From the NCBI GenBank assembly GCA_964492925.1, contig CAZBMF010000030.1:1-25662 (forward strand): a DNA stretch of 25,662 bases. The letters are read 5' to 3'. This document shows positions 13,674 to 22,076 of the stretch, one piece after another (position 1 is the first letter of the stretch; each line of letters starts with the position of its first letter). This DNA comes from VMCP01 sp964492925. Its GTDB lineage: Bacteria > Bacteroidota > Bacteroidia > NS11-12g > UBA955. Below the pieces are notes generated by a model. The model was given only the letters and a program-made list of their open reading frames with translations. It searched no databases and was not told the DNA's origin. The position numbers were made by a program, and so were the translations under genes.

Positions 13674-16573
13674 TAGAATGTCAAATTAATGGCCAAACTG
13701 TAACTCTTCTCTTGAGGAGTTGTGAGATAAGTGATGCTACCACTCATATTTCTGTCTGTAGCATTTTCAAAGTCGCGGGCAATCTCTGGGTCAATACCAG
13801 TGTAGTTTGTCCACGTCAATAAATTGGTTGCCACAAAAGTGAATTTGATATTGTCGAATTTGCTGTTTTTCAATACAGATTTAGGCACAGAATACGACAA
13901 GCTGATGTTTCTCAATCTAGCAAATGATCCGTCTTGCAACCATAAATCGGTGTTGATCCATGGGGTAGTAGAACCATGATTGAAAGTACTCAAAGTCATT
14001 TTAGGGATATTGGTTTCATCCCCTGGTTTTTGCCATCTGTCTAAAACTCGGCGATCCATGTTCCAGTCTGTAATCAAACTCATTTGACGTTTTACAGAAC
14101 TCTCATATATGTTACCACCAATATTGAAGTAGATATTGGCACTCAAATCCCATCCTTTATAAGTAAATGTATTAGAGAAGTTACCAAATGCTTTTGGAAG
14201 GATATTTCCAACAGCTACGCGGTCTGAAGGATCCCATTTGGAAGTAATGTTTCCATTGATATCATAATATTGAGGTGCTCCAGTTTCTTTGTTAACACCA
14301 GCATAACGAACCAAGAAGTTCGTTCCAACCGGTTCACCAACAACCACACGGGTGTCGTTTGTTCCACCGCTGATTGCATCAGGAGAATAAACCCCAATAC
14401 TTGTGATTTTGTTCCAGTTTCTTGCAATGTTTAAGTTAGATGTCCATTGGAAGTTCTTAGAGCGAGCATTGATTGTTTTTAAGGTGAATTCTAAACCTGA
14501 GTTTTCAATTTTACCTACGTTGTCGTAGAAGCTACCAAATCCAATAGATACCGGAATAGAAACATTCATAATTACATCGCTGGTTTGCTTGTTGTAATAA
14601 ACAACCTCTGTGCTGATTCTTCCTTTGAATAACTGCATTTCAATTCCCGCATCATAGTTTACTGTACTTTCCCAACGCAAATTCGGATTTTCCAAACGAG
14701 CAACAGCCAATTGTTGTTGACCGTTATAGTAAGGCAAGTTTGAACTTGGTGTTACAGTACCCCATCTAGCGTAGTTATCGAAGTTTGCATTTCCAGATTT
14801 ACCAACCCCTGCACGTACCTTCAAGAAATTGATTGTTTTGTTTTTCTTTAAGAAATCTTCCTCACTTACAATGTAACCAAAGGCAGCTGCCGGGAAGAAT
14901 CCATAACGATTGTTTGTACCGAAACGACTACTTCCGTCCCAACGGCTGGTCAATTGTAAGTTGAATTTGTTTTTGTAACTGTAGTTGAAACGACCAAAGA
15001 AAGATAAAAATGCCCAATTGTATGGGGTGTTATATCTGGAAACTAAGGCAGAATCAGGAATGCTGTATTTGTCGATTGGACCAACGGCATCAAAGTTTTC
15101 AACGTATTTGCTTTGAGACAATGAATTTTGATATTCATTACCAATCATTAACGCTATTTTATTGTCGGAATTGATTTTCTTATTCCATTGACCTGTAACA
15201 AAATAATTGTAGTTTCTTGTCCAGGTAGGGAACCATTTCGCATTTCCGTTTTGTTGGTAATTTTGATTGTAAAAACGAATCAATTTGGCTGGTTCGTAAA
15301 TCAATTCATTGTAATCCATGTAATCTAAACTTCCACTGGCGTTGATTGAAAATTCTGGAGAAAATTCATAACTTATTGAAGCATTGTTGATGGTTCTGAC
15401 TTCAACAGATCTCCAATTTTTCAAGTCTCTGATGGTGTGAAGTCCAATAGGTGTTAAATATGATTTTGATGCACTATCGTAAGTTGGTTCTAACGGATAG
15501 ATATTCAACATGGTACTCATTGCAGAACCCAAACCACCTGCCCAAGCAGCATCAACTCTGTTGTTGGTACCTTGGCTCAATGAGTGAGAAAAGTTCATAT
15601 TTAAATTTTTGATAGGATTGTAATCAAAGTTCACACGTTGACTGATCCTTTCATAACTATTTCCTTTAACAAAGGAACCGTTATTGTCGTATGATAAAAT
15701 ATGCTTAACAGCAAAATTTTTACCTTTATAATTGGTACCAATGTTGTAATTCTGTTTCACACCAACTGTTAACATTTGATCTACCCAATCGGTGTTGTTG
15801 TTTTGAACATCCTCCCATTTTACCCTTAAACCTATAAGAGATAGGTCTGGAATACCGGTATGCCCATCGTTTTGCCAAGCTTCTTGGTATAATTGTAACC
15901 AATCTTTACCTGAAAGCATGTCGGGTTTAGCCGTAGGAACGCTCACACCAATTCTGGTGCTGATGTCAAATTTCAAACCTGATTTCCTTGCTCTTTTAGT
16001 GGTAATGAGAATTACTCCGTTAGCACCTCGCGAACCATAAATACTTGTAGCTGCTGCGTCTTTTAAAATTTCAATATTCTCAATGTCTTCAGGATTGATA
16101 GAAGCCAATGGATTGTTGTTGAAACCACCTCCCCAGTTAGAACCATTCGCACGGTTCATAAAATAATCTTGGGTAATTGGAATTCCATCAACCACATACA
16201 ATGGATCGCCAGCTGCCGAAATAGAAGCCGCGCCTCTAATACGAATCAACGAAGCTGAACCTGCCATACCACTTCCAACTGTAACTTGAACACCCGCTGC
16301 TTTTCCTTGCAGCGAACCTTCAAAACTTTGAGTAGGTAATTCTGTGATTTCTTTACCGTTAACCGTAGAAATTGATCCTACAACATTTCTTCGAGAGGAT
16401 CTGCCATAACCAATGATAACCACATCTCCAACGCTTTCAGCATCGGGATTTTTTAGAGAGTCTTCCCCTGGTCTATCTTGGGTTTTAGCGTTCTGAGCTA
16501 AAACAGTTTGACTCGTTCCTAAACCAAAAAGAATCAAGCCAAACAGTTTCCAAAACTGTAATTTATTTTGCAT
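13673..16573 (-). CDS. SusC/RagA family TonB-linked outer-membrane transporter lacking the N-terminal regulatory-like domain
   Basis: A TonB-dependent importer that works with the SusD lid. The 966-residue product has a signal peptide ending VLAQ (27), then only about 23 linker residues before the TonB-box-like VVIIGYG (51-57). The plug domain follows with RIRGAASISAAGDPLYVVDGIPI and EILKDAAATSIYGSRGANGVILITTK, both diagnostic for SusC. The rest is a 22-strand-type barrel ending in SLAINLTF. Most SusC homologues carry a CarboxypepD_reg-like domain before the TonB box. Here it is absent, which explains the slightly short length. The plug and barrel appear complete, so this is probably not a damaged gene. 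It is first in a four-gene operon with TAATG junctions. Confidence 0.95.
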   Translation of the reverse strand: MQNKLQFWKLFGLILFGLGTSQTVLAQNAKTQDRPGEDSLKNPDAESVGDVVIIGYGRSSRRNVVGSISTVNGKEITELPTQSFEGSLQGKAAGVQVTVGSGMAGSASLIRIRGAASISAAGDPLYVVDGIPITQDYFMNRANGSNWGGGFNNNPLASINPEDIENIEILKDAAATSIYGSRGANGVILITTKRARKSGLKFDISTRIGVSVPTAKPDMLSGKDWLQLYQEAWQNDGHTGIPDLSLIGLRVKWEDVQNNNTDWVDQMLTVGVKQNYNIGTNYKGKNFAVKHILSYDNNGSFVKGNSYERISQRVNFDYNPIKNLNMNFSHSLSQGTNNRVDAAWAGGLGSAMSTMLNIYPLEPTYDSASKSYLTPIGLHTIRDLKNWRSVEVRTINNASISYEFSPEFSINASGSLDYMDYNELIYEPAKLIRFYNQNYQQNGNAKWFPTWTRNYNYFVTGQWNKKINSDNKIALMIGNEYQNSLSQSKYVENFDAVGPIDKYSIPDSALVSRYNTPYNWAFLSFFGRFNYSYKNKFNLQLTSRWDGSSRFGTNNRYGFFPAAAFGYIVSEEDFLKKNKTINFLKVRAGVGKSGNANFDNYARWGTVTPSSNLPYYNGQQQLAVARLENPNLRWESTVNYDAGIEMQLFKGRISTEVVYYNKQTSDVIMNVSIPVSIGFGSFYDNVGKIENSGLEFTLKTINARSKNFQWTSNLNIARNWNKITSIGVYSPDAISGGTNDTRVVVGEPVGTNFLVRYAGVNKETGAPQYYDINGNITSKWDPSDRVAVGNILPKAFGNFSNTFTYKGWDLSANIYFNIGGNIYESSVKRQMSLITDWNMDRRVLDRWQKPGDETNIPKMTLSTFNHGSTTPWINTDLWLQDGSFARLRNISLSYSVPKSVLKNSKFDNIKFTFVATNLLTWTNYTGIDPEIARDFENATDRNMSGSITYLTTPQEKSYSLAINLTF

Positions 16574-16592
16574 AGGTTTAATTTAGTTTGGC

Positions 16593-16621
16593 AATATAGG
16601 CATTTTTTTAGTAAGTGTCAA
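16593..16621 (-). promoter_or_regulatory. Promoter of the sus-like operon
   Basis: On the minus strand TTGACA (16621-16616) and TATATT (16598-16593) are separated by 17 nt, an almost ideal classical sigma-70 arrangement. It also fits a Bacteroidota TTG -33 with a TATATTGC -7 element. Transcription would start near 16586, giving a leader of about 12 nt before the SusC ATG. Confidence 0.6.
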
Positions 16622-16657
16622 TGTAACAATTACTCATTTTTTGAATAAAATATTCCA

Positions 16658-16676
16658 CAACATTGGGTTAATGTTG
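16658..16676. repeat. Inverted repeat upstream of the sus-like promoter
   Basis: Perfect 7-nt arms CAACATT (16658-16664) and AATGTTG (16670-16676) with a 5-nt spacer lie about 36 nt upstream of the -35 hexamer. No T tract follows on the minus strand, so it does not look like a terminator for the preceding gene. An activator or repressor site is possible. Confidence 0.4.
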
Positions 16677-16699
16677 AAACTACAAAAAGTGAAAGTGCC

Positions 16700-17851
16700 T
16701 TAATTTACAAGCCTTTTGAGCCTAATTACGGTTCTGAAACCAGTTAGTGCGCTTTTTTTGTCGCCACGCTCAATTTCTACACTAGTTGGATCTAAATAGA
16801 ACAAATCTTCGCCCCACGATCCTCCTTTTTTTACAAAATGAGTTTTTAAGGCTTGATCGTCCCTTAAATATGTTGCCAAAACTTCTGGTTTATGTGCTTC
16901 ATCAAAATTGGGTACAATTTTACCAAAAGTGGTGTATATGTAATCCTTGTGGTTGTATAAATGTCCCCAAGCTCTTGTGCTTGTCCACTCATTAACATTC
17001 CCCAAAAGATGGTGAACTTGAGGATAGCCCTCAGGAATATTTTGGTTCACAGAAACAGGGATCATTCGATTCTTTTGTAAAATAGCCATCCTATCAGTAT
17101 TTGCGCCTTTGTAATTGATAGCATTATAAGCAGTTTGCTCGAAAATATATTCAAAAACAGGACTTGAAAATCGAGTGGATTTATTTCTTTTTTCAATGGT
17201 TGGTTTAAGTATACAAGCATCAACACTCGCATAAAATTCAGCAGCAGTGGGTAAATCTACCTCTATTTTATATCCTTGAGGGATAGACGATTTATAAGCT
17301 TCATTGTATTTGGATTCAAGCCAGTTGCAATATTCTGTAGCCTGAAATTGTGAAATGCCAACTACAGGATAATCATTATAAGCCTCATGCTGAAAATACC
17401 ACTTGTTATAAGGATTGTCTGGCTCTTGGTGATTTACATCCGAACCCCAAAGGTTGGTTTCGGGTTGTAACCATTTTTGACTCAACTTTGATTTCTTTCG
17501 TTGTGCAGAATTTGAATCATTTAAAAATTCTTTGTATTCCTTGTTCGAAACTTCGTGCCGTTGAATGTAAAACGGACTCATATAAAATTCCGCCCCATTG
17601 GCACGAATAGTGTCGTATCCAAGTTGTTCTTCAACTTTCAAAAAAAACTTGAATGTATCGCTGCCAATGGGGTGGTATTTGTCTGCAATGCATTTTGAAA
17701 CCACCTTGTCTACTTTGGTGTTGAAAGGATGGTCAAAATGCATAAAATGATAACGTAAATTGTGTTTTGGATGGGGCAAATCCTGTCCGTTTAAAAACGC
17801 GCACGCTGCAAAGGTTAATGCGAAAAATATGTCCCTCAAAAACAATTTCAT
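16700..17851 (-). CDS. Secreted FGE/SUMF1-fold protein without the catalytic cysteines
   Basis: The 383-residue product has a signal peptide, with cleavage probably after NGQ (23); an FAAC segment at 14-17 is a poor lipobox. It shows the formylglycine-generating-enzyme fold: FYIQRHEVSNKEYKEFL (94-110), YPVVGISQFQATEYCNWL (161-178), DLPTAAEF (199-206), LLGNVNEWT (282-290), KKGGSWGEDL (341-350) and GFRTVIRL (371-378). The C-terminal region that holds the two active-site cysteines in true FGE has none here, so it is unlikely to modify sulfatases. GldJ and GldK share this fold, but their length and motifs differ. It begins one base after the peroxiredoxin stop, so the two are probably cotranscribed. 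Its function is unknown. Confidence 0.85.
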   Translation of the reverse strand: MKLFLRDIFFALTFAACAFLNGQDLPHPKHNLRYHFMHFDHPFNTKVDKVVSKCIADKYHPIGSDTFKFFLKVEEQLGYDTIRANGAEFYMSPFYIQRHEVSNKEYKEFLNDSNSAQRKKSKLSQKWLQPETNLWGSDVNHQEPDNPYNKWYFQHEAYNDYPVVGISQFQATEYCNWLESKYNEAYKSSIPQGYKIEVDLPTAAEFYASVDACILKPTIEKRNKSTRFSSPVFEYIFEQTAYNAINYKGANTDRMAILQKNRMIPVSVNQNIPEGYPQVHHLLGNVNEWTSTRAWGHLYNHKDYIYTTFGKIVPNFDEAHKPEVLATYLRDDQALKTHFVKKGGSWGEDLFYLDPTSVEIERGDKKSALTGFRTVIRLKRLVN

Positions 17852-17852
17852 C

Positions 17853-18320
17853 TTAAAGTTCAGCCAAACAGTTTCTGATTGCTTCCAAATTTGGCATTTC
17901 GCCAGCGTTTTCCAATACTTCAGCGTATTTTACCACGCCCTCTTGATTGACAACAAATGCGGCCCTCTTAGAAACTCCTTTTGTACCAAAGGCAAATTGA
18001 TCGTAAATACAATCATAAGCCGTTGAAACCTCTTTGTTGAAATCCGACAACATCGGGAAAGGGTAATTCATTTCAGATCTCCATTTGTCGAGAGTGAATA
18101 CTGAGTCAACAGAGATGGCTAAAATTTCAGCATTTAAACCTTGATATGCATGGTAATTGTCTCTTACATCACACAATTCTGCTGTGCAAACGCTTGTAAA
18201 TGCAAAAGGGAAAAATAAAATAACAACATTTTTGCCTCTTAATTCAGACAAGGTAATGTTTTGCTTGTCTGTGTTCACCAATGTGAAGTCTGGAGCTATT
18301 TGATCAATTTGTATAGACAT
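17853..18320 (-). CDS. Peroxiredoxin, AhpC/TSA family
   Basis: A 155-residue thiol peroxidase that reduces hydrogen peroxide and organic hydroperoxides. The thioredoxin-fold signature PFAFTSVCTAELC carries the peroxidatic Cys45 and a second Cys50 (CxxxxC), a spacing seen in BCP-type enzymes. SKRAAFVVNQEGVVKY, including the conserved Arg, follows later. There is no signal peptide, so it is cytoplasmic. It lies 35 nt after lptD and one base before the FGE-fold gene. BCP/PrxQ and AhpE subgroups are both possible; I lean to an AhpE/BCP-like Bacteroidota enzyme. Confidence 0.92.
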   Translation of the reverse strand: MSIQIDQIAPDFTLVNTDKQNITLSELRGKNVVILFFPFAFTSVCTAELCDVRDNYHAYQGLNAEILAISVDSVFTLDKWRSEMNYPFPMLSDFNKEVSTAYDCIYDQFAFGTKGVSKRAAFVVNQEGVVKYAEVLENAGEMPNLEAIRNCLAEL

Positions 18321-18330
18321 GTCAGACTAA

Positions 18331-18338
18331 CAAATATA
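18331..18338 (-). promoter_or_regulatory. Possible -7 element for the peroxiredoxin gene
   Basis: TATATTTG on the minus strand is a perfect match to the Bacteroidota TAnnTTTG element in the 35-nt gap between lptD and the peroxiredoxin start. It would give a very short leader. No good TTG partner is seen at the usual distance. Confidence 0.35.
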
Positions 18339-18355
18339 AACAAAAAAAGTTGAAA

Positions 18356-20944
18356 TTAAAAGAGGGTAGGGTTGTTGTAAAATTCTCTCTTATTGAGTTT
18401 TAGTTCTTGCAACAAGCGACTCTTAGGTCGTAAAGTGAATAACCATTGTTTCATGTAACCGTCTGGAATCCAGTTGAATTCAATTTGCCAACAGTGTAAA
18501 TCCCTCACCACCGAAAATGAAGAACCTTCTACACGGCTGTTTGCAAAATTGTAACCACTTTGATAAGCAATTTTCCAATCTGGTGTAAGGTTGATATCCC
18601 CGGAAATACGTACGGTGTTTGAACTTACCTTTCTTAATGGGTTCAATTCCTCAGCATTGTACCTCCACATGTAAGTGAAATTAATTGTCCATGGAATATT
18701 GAAATCATAATAATTGTTTGGACGGTTTTGGATATCTTTCATCTCATTTTCTTCGTCTTCATCCACCTTTGTTGACTTTTTTGGAGTAGGTTTTTTCTTG
18801 AACATGTCGGCTGTGAACTTTGAATTGATGTTCACATCTATGTTTCTAAGTCTTCCAATATTTCTAGATTTCAAAAATTCAAATTCGTCGATTAATCTGT
18901 TTTTATCGTTGATTTGGTAGGGACTAAAACTGGCATTGCTGTTAATTCTCATTTGTTTGAAAATTACTGTATTGAACCCCGCACGGATGTCGCTCCACTT
19001 AAAGCTGTCGGCCGTCAAATTGTAGCTCGTGTTGAAACTCAATTGATCAATGATGTTGAATTTCTCTGTTTTCTCTTTGCCAACACTGTCAATCGAAACT
19101 ACCTTTTTACCTTGTAAGTTGTTGCTCAGTCCTAAAGTAACATATCCACCTTTGTTTTGATATAAGGAACCTATAGGGCTTTTTTCGAAAACGTTGTATG
19201 AAATTTGCTTTCCATTGCTGTCGGTATACTCTTTTGTCCAACCATTGCTTTTAGAATTGATTTCAGGAACGTAGGTAAATCCCATAGACGGGTTCATTGT
19301 ATGCCTAATCGCCCTCAATTTTCCCATTTTTAAATTGCCAAAAGTACCATAAATATTGGTGTTTGCACTTGCAGAGTAATTGTAATTGTATTGTCTAAAG
19401 AATCCTTGAGAATCGCGCGTGTTTACTTTTTTTGTCGTTGGGTCGTATTCTTTAATTTGTGAGGTAAAATGCCAATTTTCGTTGTAATTGATGCTAGGCG
19501 AAATGTTCAAAACCCCTTGAAAAAGTTTTACATTGGTGCTAATTGGTAAACTGTGTTTAATTCCAGACAGCATCGAATTAAAAGCTTGGGCATAATTTTC
19601 ACTAAATATAATGGAATCCTTGGTTTTGATGTTGTTGAGCATGGTGGCATTGTAGCTCAATCGGATTTGTTCATACCAAGTTTTGTTGCTGCCATTTTTT
19701 GTGGCAAAAGGGGTGATACTCGATGCCGAAATATTAAGTGTAGGCAATTCTAAATTAAAATCTTTTGTACTAGTGTTTTGTGTATGCCTCGCTGAAATAG
19801 ACATATTGACTTTGTTTTTGAAAAACATCCTACCATAATTGATGCTCGATGTGAACTGATTGTTTGTGAGGCTGTTCAAATCTCTCGAGTTTCGGCGGTT
19901 AAATCCTCCCGTTACAATATTGATATTTCCATTAAATGTAATGCCTGGGAATAATTTGGGATCTATGTTAAATTGCGAACGAATACTGAAATCTGTGTTT
20001 TTGAAATATTCAGGACTGCTTTCTTCTGCACCATTCCCGAATTTACTCAATTGCAAAGACAATGTCCCTCGAAATTTATACCTTTTATAATACTGCGTTT
20101 GCAATCCCAAGCGGAAATCGCCATTGAAGTATGCATCAGATGTTATTTGGATGTCGGAATATTTCCCTAGTCCCATGTAATATCCAAAATTTTGAAGGTA
20201 GTAACTGCTGTTGGCGCTGTTGAAACCCAAACTCGGAAACAATATACCATTTCTTTGTCCTTTTTTCAATGGAGCCAAACCAAATGGCAGTGCCAATGGG
20301 GTAGGAATGCCGGCAAATACAAGATTGGCAGGACCAAACAGTGCCTTGTTGTTTGGAAGTACTTTTAATTTGGATGCACTCAAATAAAAATGCGGATGTG
20401 GATCGCTGCAAGTGGTTATTTTACCTTGAACACCGGTGAATGTGCCATCATTTTGTTTTAAAACGGTTCCTAAATGAATGAATGCTTCATCCTGGGCTAA
20501 CATCAATCCGTAAACTTTGCCTTTCTTTGATTGGCTGTTGTACTTCATTGAATCTGCTGTGTATTTGTCGCCATTGTCTTCCAATACCGGTTTGAAAGCG
20601 TACTTTTTGTTTGAATCTAATCCTCCCTTAGCGAACAAAATTTTGGTAGATAGATCAACTTCTACATAATATGCTTTGAGGTGGGTCTGATCCATGTTGA
20701 TTTCAGACTCATTATATAGGTGTACTTTTTTTGCCCCGAATTCAAGAAACATAGAATCTTTGGCTTTAAAAGATACAATTGATTGGAGGGATTTCTTTTT
20801 TGAGGGATTGACCACCGCACTGTCTTTTTTTGTAGACAAACTATCGAAAGCTGCCTTGTTTTGTGCGTTTAGTTTCGGCAAAGTGAAAAATAAAAACCCT
20901 ATCCACACAAGTGTTGCGATATGTTTTGGGTTCATTATTTTCAT
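18356..20944 (-). CDS. lptD: LPS-assembly outer-membrane protein LptD
   Basis: LptD is the outer-membrane barrel that inserts lipopolysaccharide into the outer leaflet. The sequence has a signal peptide ending KLNAQ, an OstA/LptA-like N-terminal domain (KLYNESEINMD-type strands, YTADSMKYNSQSKKGKVYG, KITTCSDPHPHFYLSASK), then the IPTPLALPFGL segment and a long beta-barrel ending near residue 860. The acidic EDEENEM loop before the final strands is also seen in Bacteroidota homologues. The frame stays open to an ATG at 21004, but that start would overlap the divergent amidase and precede the signal peptide by about 20 residues. I therefore choose 20944 (862 residues), with 20935 as an alternative. 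Confidence 0.92.
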   Translation of the reverse strand: MKIMNPKHIATLVWIGFLFFTLPKLNAQNKAAFDSLSTKKDSAVVNPSKKKSLQSIVSFKAKDSMFLEFGAKKVHLYNESEINMDQTHLKAYYVEVDLSTKILFAKGGLDSNKKYAFKPVLEDNGDKYTADSMKYNSQSKKGKVYGLMLAQDEAFIHLGTVLKQNDGTFTGVQGKITTCSDPHPHFYLSASKLKVLPNNKALFGPANLVFAGIPTPLALPFGLAPLKKGQRNGILFPSLGFNSANSSYYLQNFGYYMGLGKYSDIQITSDAYFNGDFRLGLQTQYYKRYKFRGTLSLQLSKFGNGAEESSPEYFKNTDFSIRSQFNIDPKLFPGITFNGNINIVTGGFNRRNSRDLNSLTNNQFTSSINYGRMFFKNKVNMSISARHTQNTSTKDFNLELPTLNISASSITPFATKNGSNKTWYEQIRLSYNATMLNNIKTKDSIIFSENYAQAFNSMLSGIKHSLPISTNVKLFQGVLNISPSINYNENWHFTSQIKEYDPTTKKVNTRDSQGFFRQYNYNYSASANTNIYGTFGNLKMGKLRAIRHTMNPSMGFTYVPEINSKSNGWTKEYTDSNGKQISYNVFEKSPIGSLYQNKGGYVTLGLSNNLQGKKVVSIDSVGKEKTEKFNIIDQLSFNTSYNLTADSFKWSDIRAGFNTVIFKQMRINSNASFSPYQINDKNRLIDEFEFLKSRNIGRLRNIDVNINSKFTADMFKKKPTPKKSTKVDEDEENEMKDIQNRPNNYYDFNIPWTINFTYMWRYNAEELNPLRKVSSNTVRISGDINLTPDWKIAYQSGYNFANSRVEGSSFSVVRDLHCWQIEFNWIPDGYMKQWLFTLRPKSRLLQELKLNKREFYNNPTLF

Positions 20945-20960
20945 TTGGGACTTAATGGTG

Positions 20961-20990
20961 CGAAATTCGGCAAAAAATTTGCCATTACAA
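20961..20990 (-). promoter_or_regulatory. Candidate lptD promoter with an inverted repeat in the spacer
   Basis: On the minus strand TTG (20990-20988) lies 19 nt from GAATTTCG (20968-20961), one or two mismatches from the TAnnTTTG element. The spacer contains the inverted repeat GGCAAA-AAA-TTTGCC (20969-20983). The start codon at 20944 fits a short leader. The repeat could be an operator affecting lptD and the divergent amidase gene. Confidence 0.35.
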
Positions 20991-20994
20991 CTAT

Positions 20995-21861
20995 ATGAGA
21001 ACAAGGAATATTTTAAAAACTAGATTTTTTTTGAGGGATATCGGGTTTGGTCGTTTGCCCAAAGCGGCTTCTCTCGTCCTATTTTCTTTGTTTGTGATGG
21101 TTTTTATGCCTTCAATGGACAATCAGGAAATTGTTCGTAAAAAAACAAATGATTTAAAAATAATTGTAATTGATCCTGGACATGGAGGTATTGATCCTGG
21201 TTGTAATGGGGGAGGTGAAATTTGGGAAAAAGAAGTGACTTTGGCTATTGGATTGAAAGTGGGTGCCATTTTAAAAGACAGTTTGCCAAATGTAAAGGTG
21301 TTGTATACCCGAAACACTGATAAAACTTTGAAGCTTTGGGAAAGACCAAACTTTGCGAATAAAAACAATGCCGATTTGTTCATTTCGATTCATTGTAATG
21401 CAAATGACAATACCAAAGCAAATGGCAGCGAGACCTATTTTATGGGATTGCATAAAACTCAAGGGAATTTAGATGTCGCGAAGAGAGAGAATTCGGCCAT
21501 TACATTTGAAAATGATTACAAAGAAAACACACGTTATGGTGGATTTGATCCAGGTTCTGCTGAAGGACATATTATTTTCTCGTTAGTGCAGAATGCGTTC
21601 ATGAAGCAGAGTTTTAAATTTTCAACCTTAGTTGAAGAAGAAACCAGCAAGAAAAGTAAAATTCACACCAAAGGCGTCAATCAAGCTGGATTTTTGGTTT
21701 TGTGGAAAACCGCCATGCCTTCTGTGCTTATAGAAACAGGTTTTCTAACAAATGGGGCTGATCGTTCTTATTTAAAAAGTGATGAGGGACAGGATGTCAT
21801 TGCTCAAGGTATTTTTAGGGCAATCAAACAATACAAGAAGCAATTAGAAAAGGCTAAATAG
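20995..21861 (+). CDS. Zinc-dependent N-acetylmuramoyl-L-alanine amidase (Amidase_3)
   Basis: This enzyme cuts the bond between N-acetylmuramic acid and the peptide stem of peptidoglycan, acting in the periplasm during cell separation or wall turnover. The 288-residue product has an N-terminal hydrophobic segment (about 22-40) as signal or anchor. The catalytic domain has all expected zinc-site residues: IDPGHGG with His63, Glu78 in WEKEVTL, SIHCNA with His133, and catalytic Glu247 in LIETGFLTN. The insert with VAKRENSAITFEND resembles Bacteroidota family members. There are no extra LysM or SPOR domains. It is divergent from lptD with about 50 nt between chosen starts. Confidence 0.93.
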   Translation: MRTRNILKTRFFLRDIGFGRLPKAASLVLFSLFVMVFMPSMDNQEIVRKKTNDLKIIVIDPGHGGIDPGCNGGGEIWEKEVTLAIGLKVGAILKDSLPNVKVLYTRNTDKTLKLWERPNFANKNNADLFISIHCNANDNTKANGSETYFMGLHKTQGNLDVAKRENSAITFENDYKENTRYGGFDPGSAEGHIIFSLVQNAFMKQSFKFSTLVEEETSKKSKIHTKGVNQAGFLVLWKTAMPSVLIETGFLTNGADRSYLKSDEGQDVIAQGIFRAIKQYKKQLEKAK

Positions 21862-21963
21862 TGTTTTCGCTTGGCTAAAAAAATTGCGCATTGGAGAGCT
21901 GAGGAAATGCAAACTGTCACGCTATTGTCATAACTTTTTCAAGGGTACTTGTAAGTGCTTGGT

Positions 21964-22000
21964 ATTTAATCTTATAAATATCTGATTTAATTTTTTTTTT
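21964..22000 (+). terminator. Possible weak AT-rich terminator after the amidase gene
   Basis: Near-complementary arms ATTTAATC (21964-21971) and GATTTAAT (21984-21991; 7 of 8 pairs) precede ten T ending at 22000. The stem has almost no G or C, so its strength is doubtful. The rest of the 215-nt gap (21862-22076) shows no gene. Confidence 0.35.
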
Positions 22001-22008
22001 AATTTTTA

Positions 22009-22042
22009 TTGCAATTTTTTGCAACCTTTTCTGCATATTGCG
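22009..22042 (+). promoter_or_regulatory. Possible promoter of the large surface-protein gene
   Basis: TTGCAA (22009-22014) lies 19 nt before CATATTGCG (22034-22042), which resembles the TATATTGC element of the sus-like promoter. A second TTGCAA at 22019-22024, after four T, makes a small hairpin or a twofold binding site. Transcription would start about 30 nt before the ATG. Confidence 0.35.
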
Positions 22043-22076
22043 TCCTAAGAATAAAACTAACATCTAAAAAATATCT

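Noticed and set aside
16700..17851. Assignment as gliding protein GldJ or GldK, or as an active sulfatase-activating enzyme
   Set aside because: The fold is shared, but neighbouring gld genes, length and key motifs do not match, and the FGE catalytic cysteines are absent.
20945..21004. Longer lptD start at 21004
   Set aside because: It would overlap the divergent amidase start and add about 20 residues before an otherwise normal signal peptide.
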